DNA of 21,071 nucleotides from positions 1 to 21,071 of the forward strand of contig DAISGC010000068.1 of the NCBI GenBank assembly GCA_036823255.1, read 5' to 3'. The notes below the pieces were generated by a model. That model searched no databases. It saw nothing but the letters and a program-made list of their open reading frames with translations, and was not told the origin of the DNA. The number at the start of each line of letters is the position of its first letter. Position 1 is the first letter of the stretch. The position numbers and the translations under genes are program-made. Below are positions 15,542 to 21,071 of the stretch, one piece after another. Source of the DNA: UBA4658 sp002405485 (GTDB lineage: Bacteria > Planctomycetota > Phycisphaerae > Phycisphaerales > UBA1924).

Positions 15542-16047
15542 ACCTGGGCTGAGGGGGCCGCCCCGACGCCGGTTGACCCGAAACCGGCATTCCCGCGCAC
15601 GGTGACATCCAACACGCTGACCTCGAGCACTCGGGCATGAGCGACTGGAGCAATGACCATCTGTGCGATGCGGTCGCCATGGCGGACGACAAAGGGCTCG
15701 GGACCGAGATTGATGAGCGGGATCTTGACCTCGCCTCGATAGTCGGCGTCGATCGTTCCTGGGGCGTTTGGAAGGGTCACGCCGTGCTTGCTTCCCAGCC
15801 CGCTCCGCGGCCGAACCTGGGCCTCGAATCCCGGTGGAATGGCCATGGCCCATCCAGTTCGGATCATGACGGGACGCCCACCCTGAGCGACGGGCTGGAT
15901 CGCCACGCCCTCGGGATGGTCGGGAAGAAACGCGGCGACATCCAGCCCAGCCGCCAGATCCGACTGGTACGCCGGGGCCGTCGCCCGAGGATCGAGCTTG
16001 AGAATCCGCAGATCACAGGTCCATTGGCCACGTGGGGAATCGAGCAT
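15538..16047 (-). CDS. dut: dUTP diphosphatase
   Basis: Hydrolyses dUTP to dUMP and pyrophosphate, keeping uracil out of DNA and feeding thymidylate synthesis. At 169 residues it is slightly longer than the usual 150. All five motifs of the trimeric dUTPase family are visible: I AGLDVAA (33-39), II PRSGLGSKHG (80-89), III GTIDADYRGEVKIPLIN (97-113, D102 as the catalytic base position), IV RIAQMV (126-131) and V RGNAGFGSTG (151-160). An extra hydrophilic stretch (about 41-60) lies between motifs I and II. The ATG at 16047 is preferred to the longer open frame because the upstream codons are Arg-rich and unlike the family. No Shine-Dalgarno is present; a TACGCT box ends 6 bases before the ATG. 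It follows the 123-residue gene by 99 bases on the same strand. Confidence 0.94.
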   Translation of the reverse strand: MLDSPRGQWTCDLRILKLDPRATAPAYQSDLAAGLDVAAFLPDHPEGVAIQPVAQGGRPVMIRTGWAMAIPPGFEAQVRPRSGLGSKHGVTLPNAPGTIDADYRGEVKIPLINLGPEPFVVRHGDRIAQMVIAPVAHARVLEVSVLDVTVRGNAGFGSTGVGAAPSAQV

Positions 16048-16053
16048 GGGCAC

Positions 16054-16059
16054 AGCGTA
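16054..16059 (-). promoter_or_regulatory. -10-like box just before dut
   Basis: TACGCT on the reverse strand ends 6 bases before the dut ATG, preceded by TG at the adjoining bases. With no Shine-Dalgarno this fits a leaderless start. Confidence 0.35.
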
Positions 16060-16146
16060 CACCCGCGGTCGCCGGCGACACGCCCGAGAGACCGATCCGC
16101 TCGCGTTCGAACACACTCGATCTTCAGGGCCCGGGGGATGAGCGAC

Positions 16147-16518
16147 CTACCGCCGGACGGCCGAGCGGGCCACCATGAGCGACGGACCGATCCGGGCGAC
16201 GACTTCGGCCCGGCAACCATCAGACTGGGCGGGGATGGTCGTCGGCGCGCCCGTCTCGCCGGCGTGCTCGTCGGCGGACGCCATGGACTCGGCGTCCACC
16301 AGGACCCGCTCCATCATCTCGATCATCCGCTTGGTGTTCGCGATCGCCGACTCGATGCTCGAGCACCCGGTCAGGGTCTTCATGACGTCTTGACGCTTGT
16401 CGGCCTCCAGGTGCTTCTCGCACTCGGTCTGGGCGGACTGCAGCGACTTCAAGAGGTCAATGGCCCGCTGACGGGCCGCGTAGGTTTCGAGCAACACACT
16501 TTGCCGAGTGTTCCCCAT
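16147..16518 (-). CDS. Short helical protein of unknown function
   Basis: A 123-residue protein that I do not recognise. The start ATG at 16518 has GGAGG 8 bases upstream, one of the strongest Shine-Dalgarno sequences in the window, which makes the gene credible. The open frame continues further upstream, but that part is Pro/Arg-rich with no helix pattern. Residues about 8-78 are predicted amphipathic helix: LLETYAARQRAIDLLKSLQ, ECEKHLEADKRQDVMKTL, then SSIESAIANTKRMIEMMERV. The rest is polar and then basic (MVARSAVRR). No signal peptide or membrane segment is seen. Three cysteines (33, 52, 102) are not in a metal-site pattern. The heptad-like spacing suggests a helical bundle or coiled-coil adaptor. 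It lies between the CapD-like gene and dut, on their strand. Confidence 0.65.
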   Translation of the reverse strand: MGNTRQSVLLETYAARQRAIDLLKSLQSAQTECEKHLEADKRQDVMKTLTGCSSIESAIANTKRMIEMMERVLVDAESMASADEHAGETGAPTTIPAQSDGCRAEVVARIGPSLMVARSAVRR

Positions 16519-16590
16519 GCCGACGCCTCCGCTTGCCTGTGTCCGATGCCCGGCTCGGTCACGCACCGGCCAAGCACACACGCAAGGCCC

Positions 16591-16596
16591 ATGATA
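16591..16596 (-). promoter_or_regulatory. Possible -10 box of the 123-residue gene
   Basis: TATCAT on the reverse strand, one base from TATAAT, would give a leader of about 65 bases. A TTGACG (16617-16622) lies 20 bases upstream, which is too far for a standard -35. Confidence 0.28.
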
Positions 16597-16649
16597 GGGA
16601 CTTCGGCTGTCGGTCGCGTCAATGACCCACACAGAATCCAAATATCCTG

Positions 16650-18290
16650 TCATCCGACCGGAGGATGGAACGCGTGTTCCGGCCCGGGAGAACTCGGGCG
16701 CATTTCCGGGACGTGGCGTCGGATCGCCGCGATGACCGAGGCCGGGTCGGTGCTGTACCTGGCGGCGTGCAGTTCTCGGATCATGTCGATAACGCCTGTG
16801 GCCTCGGCGGTCCCGAACCCCGGTCCGGCCCAGGCCCTGATGCCCGGGTGCTCGGTGGCCCGGAGCTGCTCTGCCGCATAGGCGAGCTCTTCGTGCAGTT
16901 TCTCACCCGGGCGAATGCCTGTGCAGACCAGATCAATGAAGCCCTCGCCGCCGCGGGCGGGGATGGCCGGATCCTCCCAGACGGGTCTGGGCTGCAGGCC
17001 GTGGGCCCGGACGAACCGCTCGGCCAGTTCGACGATGCGGACCGGCTGGCCCATGTCCAGGACATACACCCCGACTCCGCCGCGATCCTCGGTCCCGATG
17101 CCATCGGGAGAAAGGGTCATGCTGTGGATGACGAGGGTTGCGGCCTCGGGAATCGTCATGAAAAACCGGGTCATCCTCGGATCGGTGATCGTGATCGGTC
17201 CGCCCTCGCCGATCTGCTGGCTCCAGATGGTCAGCACGCTCGCGGCGGACCCGAGGACGTTCCCGAAGCGGACCATGCTCAGCCGGGTGCCCGGGCTGCG
17301 ATTGCCGAGACCACGGACATACTGCTCCGCAAGCCGCTTGGTCGCCCCCATGACCGAGGTGGGATTAACAGCCTTGTCGGAGCTGATCAGCACGAAACGC
17401 TCGGCACCCACCGCGACCGCGGCGTCCGCGATCGACTTGGTCCCGAACAGGTTGTTGGTCACCGCGTGGGCCGGGTGGTCCTCCATGAGCGGAACATGCT
17501 TGTGGGCCGCGGCGTGCAGCACCACCTGCGGACGAACGGACTCGCACAGCCGAAGCGTGCTCTCGGCATCGACCACATCATGCAGGATCGCCTTGCGCGG
17601 CAAGCTGGGAAACTTGCGTCCGAGCTGCCGATCGATCTCGAACAGCGCGTTCTCGCTCCGCTCTACCAGGATGAGCTGGGCGGGCTGAAAGTCCGCGGCG
17701 ACCTTGGCCAACTCCGAGCCGATGCTCCCCCCGGCTCCCGTGATGAGCACCCGCCGACCGGTGAGCACCTTGGCAACCGCATCCCGGTCCACGCGGTGCG
17801 GCGTGCGCCCGATGAGCGTCGCCAGATCGATGATCGGCGCGGAAGCCATGCGCTCGGCGGACGAGCCCGGGGCGTGCGCCGCAGGTGCCACGGCATGCAC
17901 CATCGAGGGGACAAGGTCACACACGCCCGGCAGCATCGCACACGCGACGTTCGCCTGGCACAGACTGGCCAAGACCTGACCCCGCATCTCCGGCATCGAC
18001 CCCGGCACGCACACCAGAGCCAGGCGAACCGCGTGTCGCGCGGCAAGAGCGGCGAGATCCCCGCTGGAACAGGGTTGGCCGGGCAGCAGTTCCACCTCTT
18101 CACAGATCACCGGCGCAGGATCCATCGCCGATACCTCGGCCCGGGCGGCGGCGACAAACTCCGGGAGCCCGATCAACAGAACTCCGGTCTGCGGGAGCAC
18201 CGACCCTGGCGATGGCGTGCCCCCGGAAGACGTGGACAACCCGGAAGTGGTCGGGCGCCAGGACGTGGCTCGGCGTGCGAACGTAGTCAT
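16650..18290 (-). CDS. CapD/FlaA1-type UDP-sugar 4,6-dehydratase (polysaccharide biosynthesis)
   Basis: A 546-residue extended short-chain dehydrogenase of the CapD/FlaA1/PglF group, which makes UDP-4-keto-6-deoxy-HexNAc for capsule, O-antigen or glycan synthesis. The NAD-binding loop is VLITGAGGSIGSELAKVA (about 181-198). Next come VVLHAAAHKHVPLMEDHP and ISSDKAVNPTSVMGATKR (about 302-319). This group has Met (M314) where ordinary SDRs have Tyr, and K318 is the usual Lys. VRFGNVLGSAASVL and TDPRMTRFFMTIPEA follow, then a C-terminal substrate part with TGIRPGEKLHEEL. An N-terminal domain (about 35-160) without the usual four membrane helices precedes DLATLIGRTPHRVD, so the protein looks soluble. 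Residues 1-35 are Ser/Thr-rich and unlike a normal start; another frame there looks more coding (see findings). There is no Shine-Dalgarno. Confidence 0.86.
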   Translation of the reverse strand: MTTFARRATSWRPTTSGLSTSSGGTPSPGSVLPQTGVLLIGLPEFVAAARAEVSAMDPAPVICEEVELLPGQPCSSGDLAALAARHAVRLALVCVPGSMPEMRGQVLASLCQANVACAMLPGVCDLVPSMVHAVAPAAHAPGSSAERMASAPIIDLATLIGRTPHRVDRDAVAKVLTGRRVLITGAGGSIGSELAKVAADFQPAQLILVERSENALFEIDRQLGRKFPSLPRKAILHDVVDAESTLRLCESVRPQVVLHAAAHKHVPLMEDHPAHAVTNNLFGTKSIADAAVAVGAERFVLISSDKAVNPTSVMGATKRLAEQYVRGLGNRSPGTRLSMVRFGNVLGSAASVLTIWSQQIGEGGPITITDPRMTRFFMTIPEAATLVIHSMTLSPDGIGTEDRGGVGVYVLDMGQPVRIVELAERFVRAHGLQPRPVWEDPAIPARGGEGFIDLVCTGIRPGEKLHEELAYAAEQLRATEHPGIRAWAGPGFGTAEATGVIDMIRELHAARYSTDPASVIAAIRRHVPEMRPSSPGPEHAFHPPVG

Positions 18291-18369
18291 AGATGTCTGT
18301 CATCGACCAAACCGGGTGCCAATGGCCCGAGAATCGACCCCGCCGTGCAGAATCACCCCCCTGCAGGTA

Positions 18370-18412
18370 CCCCTCCCCCCCCACGCCCCACCCCCCACCC
18401 CCCTTTCCCCCC
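18370..18412 (-). promoter_or_regulatory. Long G-rich tract (possible G-quadruplex) between the CapD-like gene and ruvA
   Basis: The reverse strand has six G runs (6, 6, 6, 4, 8 and 4 bases) in 43 bases, separated by one to three bases. That is more than enough for an intramolecular quadruplex. It lies 80 bases before the CapD-like start and about 115 bases before ruvA, in the divergent intergenic region. No gene is evident in the 237 bases between the two starts. Confidence 0.5.
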
Positions 18413-18512
18413 GCTCCCATGCAAGAGCCCGTCGCCCCTCAGGGCGGAGCCGAGTGCAGGGGGCCGTGCGGGGCTAGGGTGGCCGTGCGGGGATGCGGAT
18501 GGGCCGGGTTCG

Positions 18513-18518
18513 TACACT
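18513..18518 (+). promoter_or_regulatory. -10-like box just before ruvA
   Basis: TACACT ends 9 bases before the ruvA ATG, the same hexamer and nearly the same spacing as at xseA. No Shine-Dalgarno follows it. Confidence 0.4.
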
Positions 18519-18527
18519 GGCGGTCGC

Positions 18528-19280
18528 ATGATCGCATTCATACAGGGCCGCCTGCGAACGCTGGACCGACAGACGCTGCTCATTGAGCCGAGTGGTCTCG
18601 CGGGTGTGTGCTATGAGGTGCTGGTGCCGGCGTACCTTGCGGAGGCGTTGAACGCTCGTCGGCAGGAGTCAGGCGGCGGGATGGAAATCGGGCTGTACAC
18701 GATTCAGTACCTGGAATCGGTGAATCAAGGGTCGTCATTTGTGCCGCGGCTGCTGGGCTTTGCCAGCACGCGTGAACGGGAGTTCTTCGAGCTGCTCACG
18801 AGCGTGAAGGGGCTTGGGAACAAGCGTGCGATGCGTGCGATGGCTGTCGAGCCGAGTGTGATTGCCCGGGCGATCGCGGATAGAGACTCGCGATTTCTGC
18901 AGGGTCTCCCGGAGATCGGGCCCAAGCTCGCCGAGCTGATCGTGCATGAGCTGAAGACCAAGGCGGGGCCGTTTGCGTTGTCGGGGCTCGAGGTTCGGGA
19001 ACTGGATGTGAACTCGGCGGGATTGGGGAGCGCAGGGGTGAGTACGGAGCCCAAGCCGCGTGCCACCAAGCCGCGTGCGGGGAGGCCAGCCGCGGGTTCG
19101 GCGCCAGAAGGGCGGCCGGCCCATCCGCCGATTCGCCAGACGGTTGAGGCGCTGGTGGCCCTTGGGGAAACGCCGATGGATGCTGAGCGCATGGTGACCC
19201 GGGCGATCGAACGGCTGCGATCGAGCGGTCAGGACGTGCCCCTGACCACAGACGGCCTGCTGACCGCCGCCTATGGGTGA
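18528..19280 (+). CDS. ruvA: Holliday junction branch-migration protein RuvA
   Basis: Binds four-way junctions and loads the RuvB motor during recombination and repair. At 250 residues it is longer than the usual 190-205. The N-terminal OB-fold begins MIAFIQGRLRTLDRQTLLIE, a standard RuvA start. Two helix-hairpin-helix motifs follow: LLTSVKGLGNKRAMRAM (about 89-105) and LPEIGPKLAELIVHELK (about 127-143). An unusually long Pro/Ala/Arg-rich linker (about 160-200) leads to domain III, IRQTVEALVALGETPMDAER (202-221) and the end, which contacts RuvB. The open frame continues far upstream only because it runs antisense to the CapD-like gene. The ATG at 18528 is fixed by the conserved N-terminus. 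No ruvB or ruvC is adjacent in the window. Confidence 0.95.
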   Translation: MIAFIQGRLRTLDRQTLLIEPSGLAGVCYEVLVPAYLAEALNARRQESGGGMEIGLYTIQYLESVNQGSSFVPRLLGFASTREREFFELLTSVKGLGNKRAMRAMAVEPSVIARAIADRDSRFLQGLPEIGPKLAELIVHELKTKAGPFALSGLEVRELDVNSAGLGSAGVSTEPKPRATKPRAGRPAAGSAPEGRPAHPPIRQTVEALVALGETPMDAERMVTRAIERLRSSGQDVPLTTDGLLTAAYG

Positions 19281-19281
19281 G

Positions 19282-19300
19282 CGGCCCCCGGGGGGGGCCG
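19282..19300 (+). other. GC hairpin after ruvA
   Basis: CGGCCCC and GGGGCCG form a 7-bp stem with a 5-base loop, immediately after the ruvA stop. There is no T tract, so it is not a standard terminator. It may only stabilise the 3' end. Confidence 0.3.
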
Positions 19301-19333
19301 GAGGCTGCGGCTGCGCGAACGGCGGATTCACGG

Positions 19334-19339
19334 TAGCAT
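19334..19339 (+). promoter_or_regulatory. -10-like box just before the amidohydrolase-like gene
   Basis: TAGCAT ends 7 bases before the ATG at 19347, and no Shine-Dalgarno follows it. A leaderless start is possible. Read-through from ruvA, 66 bases upstream, is the alternative. Confidence 0.35.
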
Positions 19340-19346
19340 CTCGGCC

Positions 19347-21071
19347 ATGAACATCCGTTATGTCGGGTTGGCGGCCGGAGTTGCGTGCGCTGTGGGGCTT
19401 GCGGCGTCGGCGTTTGGTCAAACGTCGGCGTCGCCGCTGGCGCCTCCGGCCAACGGCATGAGGGAGAGACTTCCCGGTGACGGCGCTGTGGCGCTTGTCG
19501 GCGCGACGGTGCACACCAAGCCCGGGACGGTCATCGAGAACGCGACGCTGGTGGTTCGCGGGGGGAGGATCGAGAGCGTGATCGCGGGCGGCGGAGTGCC
19601 GGCGGGAATGACAAGGCGTGAGGCGCGGGGCTTGCACGTGTATCCGGGGTTCATCGAACCGGTGGTGCAGGTGGACGTGCCGATGCCCGATCCGGACGCG
19701 CCGGGGACGCACTGGAGCGTGCGCGTCACGCCGCAGCGCAACGCGATCCAGAGCGGGGCGAGCAGGATCGACGAGAAGGAAGCGCGGACGCTTCGGGAGA
19801 TGGGGTTTGTGGCGGCGGGGATCAGTCCCAAGGGCGGGATCTTCCGCGGGTCGGGAGCGGTGGTGTCGCTGGCGGAGCGACCGACGGATCCGTCGCGGGT
19901 GCAGCCGCGGGTGTATCGGGATCGAGCGTTTCAGGCACTGGCGCTTGAGACATCCCGGGAGAACGTGTGGGAAGGTCGCGGAGCCGGGGATGATCCGCGC
20001 TGGAGCCGGTACCCCGACAGCCAGATGGGCGCGATCGCGCTCATTCGGCAGACGCTGAGCGATGCGGATTGGAAGCAGGGCGAGGCGCGGGGCGCGGTGT
20101 CGCCCGGGGATGCGCTCGATGCGCTGCGTCGCGACCAGATCGAGGGGAACGCCCACGATCCGGGCACGCTGCTGTTCGACGTGGACGATGAGCTGGAGGT
20201 GCTTCGGGCCGCGAAGATCGCGAGGGAGTTCTCCCGGTCGGCGGTGGTGTTTGGCAGCGGGCTGGAGTTTCGGCGGGTCGAGGCGATCCGGCAGGCCGGC
20301 GTGAAGCTCATCCTGCCGCTGGCGTTTCCGGACGCGCCCAAGGTGGCGACGTTCGGGGAACGTGAGAGCGTGGAGCTGCGTGAGCTCATGAACTGGGAAC
20401 TGGCGCCGACGAATCCGTCGCGGCTTGAGGCGGCGGGGATCAGCGTCGCGCTCAGCAGCGGGAAAGTCCCGGAGGATCGCGGCGGACGCGCGGGGTTCAT
20501 GGATCGGCTGGACTCGGCGCTCAAGCACGGGCTGAGCCCGGAGAGTGCGCTGAGAATGCTCACCGTGGAACCGGCGGCGATGCTGGGCGTCAGCGACGAC
20601 CTTGGCACGCTCGAGACGGGCAAGGCCGCGAGCTTCATCGTGGCCGACGGACCGCTCTTCACCGCAGCCCCGGACGCGCCGAGTCGAGGCGAGCCGGGAT
20701 ATGTGCGACCCGGCCGCGTGGTGGATGTGTGGATCGACGGCGAGCGGCATGCCATCGGTGAACGACGGCGATATGACCTGAGCGGGACGTGGTCGGTCGA
20801 GCTGACGCCCGCGCCGCCGGGCGATGACACGCGCACGCTTGAGATCAACGACGCGTGGCCGCCGGAGGTGACGATCACGAAGCTCGTGGCTGGGGAGAAG
20901 GAGCCCGTGAAGGTGAAGGCGGCGGAGGGTCGGCTGAGCGGGGATGCGGACGGGGGCGAGCCGAGCCGCATTTCGTGGGTGTTTCAGCACGAGCCGTTTG
21001 GGTCGCAGGGGGTGTTTGCGGTGGATGGGGTGATTGCGCGTGGGGCGGATGGGGTGCTGGTGTTGCGGGGG
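19347..21071 (+). CDS. Exported amidohydrolase-like protein lacking metal ligands (3' end outside the window)
   Basis: The frame from the ATG at 19347 is open for 575 codons to the window edge with no stop, so the gene is truncated by the window. A signal peptide, MNIRYVGLAAGVACAVGLAA then SAFGQ, indicates export. The layout is that of amidohydrolase proteins. A beta-sandwich start has VALVGATVHTKPG and ATLVVRGGRIESVIAGG. Then comes VYPGFIEPVVQVD (98-110), where active enzymes have PGFID-x-H-x-H. The barrel remnant carries LLFDVDDELEVLRAAKIARE. The C-terminal part has ALRMLTVEPAAMLG then LGTLETGKAASFIVADG. The metal-binding His-x-His is absent and the late Asp-containing segment reads ALSSGK, so metal-dependent hydrolysis is unlikely. 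After about residue 470 a further beta-rich domain begins (DLSGTWSVELTP), as in planctomycete and Bacteroidetes relatives. A binding or partner-subunit role is inference. Confidence 0.8.
   Translation, partial: MNIRYVGLAAGVACAVGLAASAFGQTSASPLAPPANGMRERLPGDGAVALVGATVHTKPGTVIENATLVVRGGRIESVIAGGGVPAGMTRREARGLHVYPGFIEPVVQVDVPMPDPDAPGTHWSVRVTPQRNAIQSGASRIDEKEARTLREMGFVAAGISPKGGIFRGSGAVVSLAERPTDPSRVQPRVYRDRAFQALALETSRENVWEGRGAGDDPRWSRYPDSQMGAIALIRQTLSDADWKQGEARGAVSPGDALDALRRDQIEGNAHDPGTLLFDVDDELEVLRAAKIAREFSRSAVVFGSGLEFRRVEAIRQAGVKLILPLAFPDAPKVATFGERESVELRELMNWELAPTNPSRLEAAGISVALSSGKVPEDRGGRAGFMDRLDSALKHGLSPESALRMLTVEPAAMLGVSDDLGTLETGKAASFIVADGPLFTAAPDAPSRGEPGYVRPGRVVDVWIDGERHAIGERRRYDLSGTWSVELTPAPPGDDTRTLEINDAWPPEVTITKLVAGEKEPVKVKAAEGRLSGDADGGEPSRISWVFQHEPFGSQGVFAVDGVIARGADGVLVLRG

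Noticed and set aside
16665..18527. Long + strand open frame running in frame into ruvA, suggesting a large fusion protein
   Set aside because: It is antisense to the CapD-like gene over its whole length, is Arg/Pro/His-rich, and conserved RuvA sequence begins exactly at 18528.
1..21071. CRISPR array, insertion sequence, prophage or toxin-antitoxin pair
   Set aside because: No regularly spaced repeats, no terminal inverted repeats with a transposase frame, and no small paired frames with known toxin motifs were seen. The tRNA flank shows no attachment-site duplication within the window.

Overview
The window looks like chromosomal DNA of a G+C-rich planctomycete, most likely class Phycisphaerae. 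This is inferred from family content, not from a marker gene. The clues are a secreted protein ending in two GC-type dockerin modules, a long pseudopilin of the planctomycete kind, an oversized prepilin peptidase, and LpxI together with an OmpA-like lipoprotein, which indicate an outer membrane. I see no insertion sequence, prophage, CRISPR array, rRNA or obvious defence cassette.

Layout. The left part (about 120-9730) is transcribed leftwards. It holds tRNA-Val(GAC) with a good promoter, an OmpA-domain lipoprotein with its own terminator, and a tight operon xseA-xseB-prepilin peptidase. It continues with a 918-residue secreted PstS-like dockerin protein, a pseudopilin-like protein and a Dps ferritin. 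From 9911 two tandem OPT-family transporter paralogues run rightwards and meet lpxI, which runs leftwards. A small four-cysteine protein (rightward) converges on dut. Upstream of dut, on the same strand, lie a 123-residue unknown gene and a CapD/FlaA1-type nucleotide-sugar dehydratase. The right end holds ruvA and the 5' part of an amidohydrolase-like exported protein that runs off the window with no stop.

How the genes fit together. The prepilin peptidase would process pseudopilins such as the one at 7984-9033. The dockerin protein, the OmpA lipoprotein, LpxI and the CapD-like enzyme all concern the cell envelope. ExoVII (xseAB), RuvA and dUTPase concern DNA repair and nucleotide hygiene, and Dps concerns iron and oxidative stress.

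Start signals fall into two groups. Four genes (OmpA lipoprotein, dockerin protein, pseudopilin, 123-residue unknown) have clear Shine-Dalgarno sequences. Five others (xseA, dps, dut, ruvA, the amidohydrolase-like gene) lack one and instead have a TANNNT box ending 5-9 bases before the start codon, which suggests leaderless transcripts.

I do not see a clearly new multi-gene system. The best leads are the leaderless-promoter pattern, the calcium-motif-rich dockerin protein with a duplicated C-terminal module, the inserted membrane domain in the prepilin peptidase, the amidohydrolase-like protein lacking metal ligands, and a possible N-terminal frameshift in the CapD-like gene.
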